NCBI GenBank assembly: GCA_031277885.1
Contig: JAITLM010000103.1
Location: 1-35,434, forward strand
Direction: 5' to 3'
DNA length: 35,434 nucleotides
From: Microbacterium sp.
GTDB taxonomy: Bacteria > Actinomycetota > Actinomycetes > Actinomycetales > Microbacteriaceae
Positions 8,435 to 18,274 of the stretch are shown one piece after another. The notes below the pieces were generated by a model. The model was not told the DNA's origin, made no database searches, and saw nothing but the letters and a program-made list of their open reading frames with translations. A program made the translations under genes and the position numbers. Within the stretch, counting starts at the first letter, position 1. Each line of letters begins with the position of its first letter.

Positions 8435-8480
8435 CTGCCTAACGGTGAGGGCGCGACGGAGGGCGCCGGCTCACCCGCAG
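8435..8480 (-). promoter_or_regulatory. Hairpin sequestering the mgtA ribosome-binding region
   Basis: Reading the minus strand, CTGC, GGTGAG and GGCGC (8480-8463) pair with GCGCC, CTCACC and GCAG (8454-8435), leaving an 8-base loop and small bulges: 15 base pairs in all. The 5' arm begins two bases after the stop of the 43-codon leader ORF, and the 3' arm contains the GGCAG before the mgtA ATG. A ribosome on the last leader codons would block the 5' arm and free the mgtA start. Confidence 0.6.
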
Positions 8481-8481
8481 G

Positions 8482-8613
8482 TCAGCGGGGAGGGCGGATC
8501 GTCGCGAAGAACGGGAGGACTTCGGAGGATCCCGGCACGACGTCTCCGGCCAGGCTGCGCCGGCGGAGGACCGTCCCGCCGGGGCGGGTCAATCGACTGT
8601 CGCTGTCAGGCAC
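8482..8613 (-). CDS. 43-residue leader peptide upstream of mgtA
   Basis: GTG at 8613 is preceded by AAGGAGGT with a seven-base spacer, the strongest ribosome-binding site in this region. The peptide begins MPDSDSRLTRPGG and ends FFATIRPPR, with an acidic N-terminus, arginine clusters and a Pro-Pro just before the stop. The stop (8484-8482) abuts the hairpin that covers the mgtA start. The frame stays open upstream to a GTG at 8721, but nothing supports that start. In enterobacteria, short Pro/acidic leader peptides (MgtL) control mgtA; this one is not similar in sequence beyond composition, so equivalence of function is inference. It could also be a small functional membrane-free protein. Confidence 0.65.
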   Translation of the reverse strand: MPDSDSRLTRPGGTVLRRRSLAGDVVPGSSEVLPFFATIRPPR

Positions 8614-8618
8614 AGCGG

Positions 8619-8657
8619 TCACCTCCTTCGGGTCGGTTCCTGGTCTCGCACGCTCAT
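8619..8657 (-). CDS. Possible 12-codon upstream ORF before the mgtA leader ORF
   Basis: ATG at 8657 opens MSVRDQEPTRRR and stops with a TGA that overlaps the Shine-Dalgarno sequence of the 43-codon leader ORF. It carries an acidic-Pro-Arg pattern (EPTRRR). Its own ribosome-binding site is weak (GCAGG far upstream), so translation is doubtful. Confidence 0.25.
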   Translation of the reverse strand: MSVRDQEPTRRR

Positions 8658-8740
8658 GCGGCGGGCGACCTGCCGCGGGAGTGCGGACGGTCGCGCTGTT
8701 CGGCGCGCCCCGCAGAGGCACGGGTCATCGCGTCGGGACG

Positions 8741-8769
8741 ACGGTATCAACATTCAATTGGTTGCGCAA
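8741..8769 (-). promoter_or_regulatory. Probable mgtA promoter overlapped by the ArsR operator
   Basis: On the minus strand TTGCGC (8769-8764) is followed after 17 bases by TACCGT (8746-8741). The -35 lies in the centre of the 22-bp palindrome. The predicted transcript starts near 8734, leaving about 120 bases before the leader ORF. Confidence 0.55.
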
Positions 8770-8776
8770 ATGAATG
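8755..8776. promoter_or_regulatory. ArsR-type operator 1 (mgtA side)
   Basis: This imperfect 22-bp palindrome has core TTGCGCAA and outer arms CAATTG/TGAATG. The sequence from the core outward (TTGCGCAAATGAATG) is repeated exactly, in the opposite orientation, at 9192-9213 on the other side of arsR. The palindromic form, the location over the -35, and the pairing with an ArsR gene support an operator. Confidence 0.75.
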
Positions 8777-8804
8777 AGGAAATTGAGAAGAGAGCAGCCG
8801 ATCC

Positions 8805-9194
8805 TCAGGCGTGCTGGAAGCGGGGCCGGCGGGGCGGGCGGCGCTCGTCGGACTCCAGTGCGAGCGTGCCATCGGGGGCGATGTGCTCGAAGACGGTCTC
8901 GACGAGGGTCACGATGTGCGGGTCGTCGACGCGGTAGAGCTGTCGCCGGCCCTCGCGCCGGGCCGAGACCACGCCGGCGGCGCGCAGCTTGGCGAGCTGC
9001 TGGCTCGTGGCGGGGATGGTGGCGCCCGTGCGCTCGGAGAGGGACGTCACGTCGCTCTCGCCCGCGGCGAGCAGCCAGACGATGTGCAGGCGTCCGGGGA
9101 CGGAGAGCAGATCGAAGGTGCCGGCGGCCGCGCCGAGGCGCTCCGGGGTGGCGATGATCCGGTCCGGCTCGTTCACGAGCGACTCACCATCCAT
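8805..9194 (-). CDS. ArsR-family regulator with alpha-5 metal-site signature
   Basis: The 129-residue winged-helix protein has an N-terminal extension, a recognition helix around TIPATSQQLAKLRAAGVV and a wing at ARREGRRQLYRV. The C-terminal helix reads DDPHIVTLVETVFEH, giving Asp91-x-His93-x10-His104 with Glu103 next to it. This is the spacing of the alpha-5 metal sites of SmtB/CzrA/NmtR (the fourth ligand position, +3 from the last His, is Pro here, so the site is incomplete or different). There are no cysteines. The start ATG at 9194 falls inside operator 2, so autorepression is expected; GTG 9176 is an alternative start. It is divergent from the ABC transporter and upstream of the mgtA leader on the same strand. 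Confidence 0.9.
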   Translation of the reverse strand: MDGESLVNEPDRIIATPERLGAAAGTFDLLSVPGRLHIVWLLAAGESDVTSLSERTGATIPATSQQLAKLRAAGVVSARREGRRQLYRVDDPHIVTLVETVFEHIAPDGTLALESDERRPPRRPRFQHA

Positions 9195-9213
9195 TCATTT
9201 GCGCAAGCAGTTG
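9192..9213. promoter_or_regulatory. ArsR-type operator 2 (arsR/ABC transporter side)
   Basis: This is the inverted partner of the 8755-8776 site, with core TTGCGCAA and arms CATTCA/CAGTTG. It overlaps the arsR start codon and contains the -35 of the rightward promoter. Occupancy would shut both directions. Confidence 0.75.
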
Positions 9214-9227
9214 AGTGAGACTATCGT
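9199..9227 (+). promoter_or_regulatory. Probable promoter of leader ORF and ABC transporter
   Basis: TTGCGC (9199-9204), a 17-base spacer and TATCGT (9222-9227). The arrangement is the mirror of the mgtA promoter, with the same -35, the same spacing and the same operator overlap. Confidence 0.55.
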
Positions 9228-9278
9228 ACGACATGGTCCGGCATCGGGCACGAGCGCACAGCGGAGGAGGTGATGACG

Positions 9279-9335
9279 ATGAGTCATCCTGACCATCGAT
9301 CCCACCCGCCCCTCCCGCACACGCTCCCCGGCTGA
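9279..9335 (+). CDS. 18-residue His/Pro-rich leader peptide upstream of ABC permease
   Basis: ATG at 9279 follows GGAGGAGG with an eight-base spacer. The peptide is MSHPDHRSHPPLPHTLPG, with four His and five Pro, and stops 33 bases before the permease start. An in-frame ATG two codons upstream is too close to the ribosome-binding site. Short pairings (GACC/GGTC, GGCT/AGCC) could link the end of the leader with the permease ribosome-binding site GGAG. The composition suggests a ribosome that stalls or drops off under some condition (Mg2+, metal, Pro or His supply). This is inference from the architecture. Confidence 0.6.
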   Translation: MSHPDHRSHPPLPHTLPG

Positions 9336-9368
9336 CCTGCCGGTCGCGCTCTTCTCATGGAGCCCGCC

Positions 9369-11114
9369 ATGACGACTCTCCGTCCCTTCGCCGGACACAC
9401 GTCCGTCGGCGCACGCTCGCGCACCCGCCTCGCGGCCGACGCGATCGTGCTCGTCGGGTTCGCGGTGCTGCTGTTCCTGCTCATCCGCCTCGCGGAGGGG
9501 GTCGGTGCGCCGTTCAACCCGTCGAACGCGGCGTCCAGCGTGTCGACCGATCCGGCGAACCTGCCGTACTACGCGGCGCGGTCGCTGCTGCGGATGTTCG
9601 TCGCGCTGCTGGCGTCCCTGCTGTTCACCTTCGTGTACGCGACCGCGGCGGCGCGCTCCCGGCGCGCGGAGAAGATCCTCATCCCGCTGCTCGACATCCT
9701 GCAGTCGGTGCCCGTGCTCGCCTTCCTCTCGGTGACGCTGTCGATCTGGCTCGTGCTCTTCCCCGGGTCGATGCTGGGGCTGGAGTGCGCCTCGGTCTTC
9801 GCGATCTTCACGAGCCAGGCCTGGAACATGACGTTCGCGTTCTACAGCTCGCTGACCACTCAGCCCCGTGAGCTGGACGAGGCCGCACGCCTGCTGCGGC
9901 TCACGAAATGGCAGCGCTTCTGGAAGCTGGACGTCCCGAGCGGCATGATCCCGCTGGTCTGGAACGGGATGATGAGCTTCGGCGGAGGCTGGTTCTTCCT
10001 CGTCGCGTCCGAGGTGATCTCGGTCAACAACCACACCTACGCGCTGCCGGGGATCGGATCCTTTGTGGCGGCGGCGACCGCTCAGCAGAACATCCCGGCG
10101 ATCCTCCTGGCGATCGGCGTCATGGTGCTCATGGTGATCGGCGTGAACACCCTGTTCTGGCGGCCGCTGACCGCCTGGGCCGAGAAGTTCCGCATCGGGG
10201 ACACGTCTGCCACGGTCGTGCAGCGCAGCATCACGCTCAACGTGCTGCGGCACTCCGGCGTCTCCCGCTACCTGGGCGTCGCGCTCCGCCCCGTCGGGCG
10301 GGGGCTCGACGCCGTCACCCGCCCGTTCGGGCTCGCCGATCGGCCCCTGCTCGTGAACGAGCGACGGCGCCGCACCGGCGACGTCGTATTCGCCGTCGTC
10401 GTCGGCGCCCTCGTGCTGTGGGGCGTCGTGGAGATGCTGTTCTACATCCAGGGCGCGGTGGGCCTTGCCGAATTCGGCAAGGCGCTGCTGCTCGGCTTCG
10501 TCACGTTCGCGCGCGTCGTCGTGCTGATCGTGGTCGCCACGCTCATCTGGGTGCCGATCGGGGTCTGGATCGGCATGAACCCCCGCGTCACCCGCTTCGC
10601 ACAGCCCGTCGTGCAGGTGCTCGCGAGCTTCCCCGCCAACTTCCTCTTCCCGTTCATCACGCTCCTGCTCATCAAGACCGGCGTCAGCCTCGACGTCGGC
10701 GGCATCTTCCTGATGGCGCTCGGCGCGCAGTGGTACATCCTGTTCAACGTCATCGCGGGAGCCTCGGCGATCCCGGCGGATCTCCGGGAGGCGTCGGTGA
10801 ACCTCGGCGTGAGCCGCTGGCTGCGATGGAGGAGGATGATCCTGCCCGCCGTGTTCGCCTCCTGGGTGACGGGCGGGATCACCGCGGCCGGCGGCGCCTG
10901 GAACGCCTCGATCGTCTCCGAGGTGGTCAGCTACGGGCACACCACCCTCACGGCGACCGGCCTCGGCGCCTACATCGCGAACGCGACCACCGCGGGCGAC
11001 TTCGCCCGCACGTTCGTCGGCGTGATCGTCATGACGCTGTTCGTCGTGGGCATCAACCGCCTGTTCTGGCGGCGGCTCTACCGCCTCGCCGAGACCCGAT
11101 TCTCCCTGACCTGA
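9369..11114 (+). CDS. Fused double-domain ABC transporter permease (SsuC/TauC-like fold)
   Basis: The 581-residue membrane protein contains two BPD_transp_1 domains in tandem. The first (about 20-275) has the EAA loop EAARLLRLTKWQRFWKLDVP; the second (about 330-575) has EASVNLGVSRWLRWRRMILP. A linker of about 50 charged residues joins them. One polypeptide therefore supplies both halves of the membrane channel. The start at 9369 has GGAG six bases upstream; ATG 9357 is possible but lacks a site. The ATPase gene follows after 31 bases. No periplasmic or lipoprotein substrate-binding gene is in the neighbourhood. Databases often label such proteins nitrate/sulfonate permease; the ArsR operator and mgtA neighbour argue for a cation-related substrate instead, which is inference. 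Confidence 0.88.
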   Translation: MTTLRPFAGHTSVGARSRTRLAADAIVLVGFAVLLFLLIRLAEGVGAPFNPSNAASSVSTDPANLPYYAARSLLRMFVALLASLLFTFVYATAAARSRRAEKILIPLLDILQSVPVLAFLSVTLSIWLVLFPGSMLGLECASVFAIFTSQAWNMTFAFYSSLTTQPRELDEAARLLRLTKWQRFWKLDVPSGMIPLVWNGMMSFGGGWFFLVASEVISVNNHTYALPGIGSFVAAATAQQNIPAILLAIGVMVLMVIGVNTLFWRPLTAWAEKFRIGDTSATVVQRSITLNVLRHSGVSRYLGVALRPVGRGLDAVTRPFGLADRPLLVNERRRRTGDVVFAVVVGALVLWGVVEMLFYIQGAVGLAEFGKALLLGFVTFARVVVLIVVATLIWVPIGVWIGMNPRVTRFAQPVVQVLASFPANFLFPFITLLLIKTGVSLDVGGIFLMALGAQWYILFNVIAGASAIPADLREASVNLGVSRWLRWRRMILPAVFASWVTGGITAAGGAWNASIVSEVVSYGHTTLTATGLGAYIANATTAGDFARTFVGVIVMTLFVVGINRLFWRRLYRLAETRFSLT

Positions 11115-11145
11115 CGCTGTCCCCGACTCCCGGAGGAGGTGCCCC

Positions 11146-12513
11146 ATGGCACAGAAGACCGACCGCACGTCCGCCCCGCTGGAGATCGGGGCGCCGCTCA
11201 TCGACATCGACCGGGTCACGAAGTCGTTCCCCTCGGCCGACGGCACCACCCTCAACGTCCTGTCCGAGATCTCGCTCACGCTGCGCAAGGGCGAGATCGT
11301 CGCCCTGCTCGGCAAGTCCGGATCCGGCAAGTCGACGCTGCTGCGCACGATGGCCGGCCTCATCGCGCCGACCACGGGGGAGGTGCGCTATCGCGGTGAG
11401 CGGCTCGAGGGCGCGAACCCCGGGGTCGGGATGGTGTTCCAGTCGTTCGCGCTCATGCCGTGGCTCACGGTGCAGGCCAACGTCGAGCTGGGGCTCGAGG
11501 CCCGCGGCGTGCCCGCGGCGGAGCGCCGGGAGCGCGCGCTCGCCGCGATCGACGTGATCGGCCTGGACGGATTCGAGTCCGCATACCCGCGCGAGCTCTC
11601 CGGCGGCATGCGGCAGCGCGTGGGCTTCGCGCGCGCCCTGGTGCTGCGTCCGGACGCCCTGCTGATGGACGAGCCGTTCTCCGCGCTCGACGTGCTGACC
11701 GCGGAGAACCTCCGGGGCGAGATCATGTCGCTCTGGGCGCAGCCGGAGTTCCCGACCTCCGCCATCTGCATCGTGACGCACAACATCGAGGAGGCGGTGC
11801 TGCTCGCCGACCGGGTGCTCGTGCTGGGATCCAACCCCGGGCATGTGAAGGGCGAGGTGCCGATCCTGCTGCCCAGGCCGCGCGATCGCCGCAGCCCCAC
11901 CTTCGAGTCGACGATCGATGCGCTCTACGCGATGCTCACCGACACCGAGCGCGTGCCGGCGTCGTCGGTGGTGCCCGCGCCGACCCCGCTCAGCCACCCG
12001 CTGCCGGACATCACGGTGGGCGGGCTCGCGGGCCTCATCGAGATCGTGCATGCCCACAACGGGCAGACCGATCTGCCCGATCTCGCGGACGAGCTCTCCT
12101 TCGAGGTGGACGATCTGCTGCCGCTCGTGGACGCTGCCCAGCTGCTCGGGCTGCTCGAGGTCGAGGGAGCCCAGGCCTTCCTCAGCGACGGAGGGCGGGA
12201 CTGGCTGACCGCGGACATCCAGACCAGCAAGGAGCTGTTCGCGGCGCGGGCGGTGCAGAGCGTCCCGCTCATCCGGACGATCGTGAAGGCGCTCGAGAAC
12301 AGCGACGACGGCGCGCTGCGCGACGACTTCTTCCTCGACCTGCTGCGGCGCGGCTACACCGCAGAGGACGCCCGCCGGCAGCTCGACATCGCGATCGACT
12401 GGGGCCGCTACGGGGAGCTGTACGACTACGACGCCGACACCGGAGAGCTCGTGCTCGGCGAGCTCGCGGCCGAGGCGGAGCGGCACCTGGCGGCGGAGGG
12501 CGCCGCGGACTGA
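11146..12513 (+). CDS. ABC transporter ATPase with AAA-associated C-terminal domain
   Basis: The 455-residue protein has a nucleotide-binding domain at about 18-270: Walker A GKSGSGKST (57-65), signature LSGGMRQR (from 151), Walker B with Asp175-Glu176 (LLMDEPFSALD) and the switch His in VTHNIEEA. A distinct C-terminal region follows (about 290-450), matching in size and helical pattern the AAA-associated domain attached to some nitrate/taurine-type ATPases, with its own ELSFEVDDLLPLVDAAQLLGLLEV and LRRGYTAEDARRQLDIAIDW segments. The ribosome-binding site GGAGGAGGT lies five bases before the ATG. It energises the fused permease upstream. The extra domain may be a regulatory sensor; that is inference. 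Confidence 0.92.
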   Translation: MAQKTDRTSAPLEIGAPLIDIDRVTKSFPSADGTTLNVLSEISLTLRKGEIVALLGKSGSGKSTLLRTMAGLIAPTTGEVRYRGERLEGANPGVGMVFQSFALMPWLTVQANVELGLEARGVPAAERRERALAAIDVIGLDGFESAYPRELSGGMRQRVGFARALVLRPDALLMDEPFSALDVLTAENLRGEIMSLWAQPEFPTSAICIVTHNIEEAVLLADRVLVLGSNPGHVKGEVPILLPRPRDRRSPTFESTIDALYAMLTDTERVPASSVVPAPTPLSHPLPDITVGGLAGLIEIVHAHNGQTDLPDLADELSFEVDDLLPLVDAAQLLGLLEVEGAQAFLSDGGRDWLTADIQTSKELFAARAVQSVPLIRTIVKALENSDDGALRDDFFLDLLRRGYTAEDARRQLDIAIDWGRYGELYDYDADTGELVLGELAAEAERHLAAEGAAD

Positions 12514-12545
12514 GCGCGGGCATGGCCGGGCCGGCTGCGCCCCGG

Positions 12546-13364
12546 TCAGCCCCCGAGGATCGCCCTCGCCTGGCGCAGCACCGGCTCGTCGACCATGCGG
12601 CCCTCGAACCGGAACACCCCGCCCTGCCGCTCGGCCTCGGCCAGCACGCGCTCGGCCCAGTCCCGCTCCTCGGGCGTGGCGGCGTAGCCCTCGCGGATCA
12701 CCGCGACCTGGCTCGGGTGGATGCAGGCGGTCGCGTCGAAGCCGCTGGCCGCGGCGTCGAGCACCTCGGCGCGCAGGCCCTCGACATCGGCGATGTCGAG
12801 GTGCACGGAGTCGATCGCCGCTTTCCCGAAGGCCTTGGCTGCGAGCAGCACGCGGGAGCGCGCGTGGCGCGCGACGTCGCGGTAGCGGCCCGCATGAGCG
12901 CCCGCGGTGAACCGGCTCGACCGGCCCGCCATGCTCGCGACGAGATCCTCCGCCCCCCACATGAGCCCGATGACCGCGGGATGCGCCGCGATCTCCTCGG
13001 CGTGCACGACGCCGCGTGCGGTCTCGCAGAGCGCGAGCACCTGCAGCCCGGCGGCGTGCAGGGCGTCGAGGTCGGCGGCGGACTCGGCCTTGGCGAGCAT
13101 GACCGTGCGATACGCGGTCGCCGCGAGCGCGTCGAGGTCGCGCGCATGGTCGGGGGTGCTCGCCGGGTTGACGCGCACGATCGTGCGCTCCGGGTCCAGG
13201 GTCGAGGCGGCGACCTTCGCGCGGGCGCCGGGCTTGTCCTCCGGCGCGACCGCGTCCTCGAGGTCGATGATCACCGTGTCGGCGGCGGCGAGGGCCTTGG
13301 CGTACCGGTCGTCGCGATCCGCGGGGCAGAACAGCAGCGCGGGGCCGTCGATCCCGGCGCTCAT
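12546..13364 (-). CDS. citE: CitE/HpcH-like CoA lyase (citramalyl-CoA / HMG-CoA lyase type)
   Basis: The 272-residue protein of the HpcH/HpaI-CitE family has an N-terminal FCPADRDDRYAKAL, an Mg2+-site segment IIDLEDAVAPEDK, then LCETARGVVHAEEI and GLMWGAEDLVASM. The start at 13364 overlaps the maoC stop as ATGA, so the two are translationally coupled. It is the last gene of the four-gene operon. In M. tuberculosis the corresponding gene Rv2498c was reported to act both as (S)-citramalyl-CoA lyase in itaconate breakdown and as HMG-CoA lyase in leucine breakdown. The same role here rests on operon order and family similarity. It faces the ABC ATPase tail-to-tail across 32 bases. Confidence 0.88.
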   Translation of the reverse strand: MSAGIDGPALLFCPADRDDRYAKALAAADTVIIDLEDAVAPEDKPGARAKVAASTLDPERTIVRVNPASTPDHARDLDALAATAYRTVMLAKAESAADLDALHAAGLQVLALCETARGVVHAEEIAAHPAVIGLMWGAEDLVASMAGRSSRFTAGAHAGRYRDVARHARSRVLLAAKAFGKAAIDSVHLDIADVEGLRAEVLDAAASGFDATACIHPSQVAVIREGYAATPEERDWAERVLAEAERQGGVFRFEGRMVDEPVLRQARAILGG

Positions 13365-13842
13365 CGGGTCTCCCCGGCCGGGAGGCACTGCATGAGCGTC
13401 GAGCGCGTGGCGAGCGCGACGACCGCGCCGTCCTGGTTGCGCCCGGTGTGCGCGAACTGCACGATGCCCTGCCCCGGGCGCGACGACGAGAGCCGCTTCG
13501 ACACGATCAGGGTCTCGGCGTAGAGGGTGTCCCCGATCCGCACGGGGGCGGGGAAGGAGACGTCGGAGAAGCCGAGGTTCGCCACGATCGTGCCCATCGT
13601 GAGCTGGGCGACCGAGAGTCCGACGAGCGTGGACAGGGTGAACATGCTGTTCACGAGCCGTTCGCCGAACTCGGTGCCCGCGCTCCAGGCCGCGTCCAGG
13701 TGCAGCGCCTGGGTGTTCATGGTCAGGGTGGTGAACAGCACGTTGTCGGCCTCGGTGACCGTGCGCCCTGGGCGGTGCAGGTAGACCGCGCCCTCCTCGA
13801 ACTCCTCGAAGTAGAGCCCCCGCTGTTCGATGCGCTTCTCGC

Positions 13843-13846
<4 letters not shown>
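13361..13846 (-). CDS. MaoC-like enoyl-CoA hydratase
   Basis: The 161-residue hot-dog protein has the hydratase helix [21 protein letters not shown]. The usual catalytic Asp-x4-His is Asn44-x4-His49 here, a variant I associate with the Rv2499c/itaconyl-CoA hydratase branch, so it is not necessarily inactive. It overlaps accA1 (ATGA, 13843-13846) and citE (ATGA) by four bases each. In this operon it would hydrate 3-methylglutaconyl-CoA to HMG-CoA, or itaconyl-CoA to citramalyl-CoA, supplying the lyase downstream. The substrate is inferred from the operon. Confidence 0.88.
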
Positions 13847-15906
<2,060 letters not shown>

Positions 15907-15911
15907 CTCAC

Positions 15912-17531
<1,620 letters not shown>

Positions 17532-17570
17532 CGGGTAGGGCCATCGGGTGAGGATGGGACTCGTGATTCA

Positions 17571-17588
17571 GATTAGCGAGCGTTAACT
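17571..17588. promoter_or_regulatory. TetR-type operator inside the accD1 promoter
   Basis: GATTAGCGAGCGTTAACT has the same 8-2-8 palindromic form as the two sites at 4223-4266, and shares the flank TAACTGAAAT with site 1. On the minus strand TGGACA, a 17-base spacer and TAATCT give a good promoter; the palindrome fills the spacer and enters the -10. This is a classic repression geometry. Confidence 0.75.
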
Positions 17589-17622
17589 GAAATGTCCACG
17601 GGTCACTCTCCCCGGTGCGCGA

Positions 17623-18180
17623 TCAGACCCCGTACTCGTCGTGGATGCGGTCGCGGAGCTGCACGCTGCAGGCGGCGACGGTCTCGTCCCATACCGTGGT
17701 GGCGCCGTCCTGCGCCGTGTCGGAGATCGCGCGCAGCACCCGGATCGGCACGTCGAACTGGTCGGCGACCCAGACGTAGGCGTAGGTCTCCATGTCCACG
17801 AGCACCCCGCCGAGACCGCGGATCCGCTCGACCACCGCGACATCGTCGACGAAGCTGTCGCCCGTCGCGATCACGAGGCCGTCGCGGCCGGTCGCGACGC
17901 GGGGCGGCAGCGAGACGTGCTGTCCGATCACGCCGTCCAGGTCCTGCACGTCGTGCTGGATCGCGGCCGTGATCTCGTAGACGCCGCCCGGGAGCTCCGG
18001 ATCCACGCCGCCCGCGGTGCCGACGACGACGACCTCCTCGTAGGCGGCCGCATCCAGCGCCCGGGTGAGACCGTAGGCGGCCTTGAGCTTGCCGGGGCCG
18101 GTCACGAGCCGGTCGAAGCCCTCCAGCGTCTCGGGGAAGGCCTGCAGTTCGGACGCGAGGGCGGCGACGAGGAGTCTCAT
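17623..18180 (-). CDS. Nucleosidase/phosphorylase of the PNP-UDP family (MTA/SAH nucleosidase-like)
   Basis: The 185-residue protein has the GTAGG loop of purine nucleoside phosphorylases ([14 protein letters not shown]), an ME-type ribose-binding segment ([15 protein letters not shown]) and a conserved ISDTAQDG with the catalytic Asp near the C-terminus. It is shorter than typical MTA/SAH nucleosidases (about 230), lacking part of the N-terminal half, but is colinear and has no frameshift that I can see. It would hydrolyse the N-glycosidic bond of a nucleoside such as 5'-methylthioadenosine. The exact substrate is uncertain. The ATG at 18180 is preceded by GAGGATGGAGG. It is divergent from nadE by 94 bases. 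Confidence 0.8.
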   Translation of the reverse strand: MRLLVAALASELQAFPETLEGFDRLVTGPGKLKAAYGLTRALDAAAYEEVVVVGTAGGVDPELPGGVYEITAAIQHDVQDLDGVIGQHVSLPPRVATGRDGLVIATGDSFVDDVAVVERIRGLGGVLVDMETYAYVWVADQFDVPIRVLRAISDTAQDGATTVWDETVAACSVQLRDRIHDEYGV

Positions 18181-18274
18181 GCCTCCATCCTCGCAGGCGC
18201 GGCCCGGGGGACCTCGGCGTTCACGCGCACGAAACGTCGCCGTCGCATACTGGTTCCACGACCGAAGGAGAAGC

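Noticed and set aside
8482..8721. 79-codon version of the mgtA leader ORF starting at GTG 8721
   Set aside because: The upstream start has no ribosome-binding site and lies close to the predicted transcription start, while GTG 8613 has a near-perfect site.
5828..8773. 981-codon plus-strand open frame opposite mgtA
   Set aside because: It is an antisense shadow of mgtA, with low-complexity His/Asp/Arg-rich composition and no recognisable start or domain.
10464..10483. 20-bp palindrome CCTTGCCGAATTCGGCAAGG
   Set aside because: It lies within the coding sequence of the permease (codons for GLAEFGKA), has no promoter context and is best explained by codon choice, even though it resembles the GAATTC-centred palindrome at 2985.
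9195..11375. 726-codon minus-strand frame opposite the ABC permease
   Set aside because: It is an antisense shadow of the permease gene, rich in Asp, Glu, Arg and His repeats; the true coding frame has membrane segments and EAA motifs.
12514..12545. Terminator between the ABC ATPase and citE
   Set aside because: Only a 5-bp CCGGG/CCCGG stem can be drawn, with no T tract.
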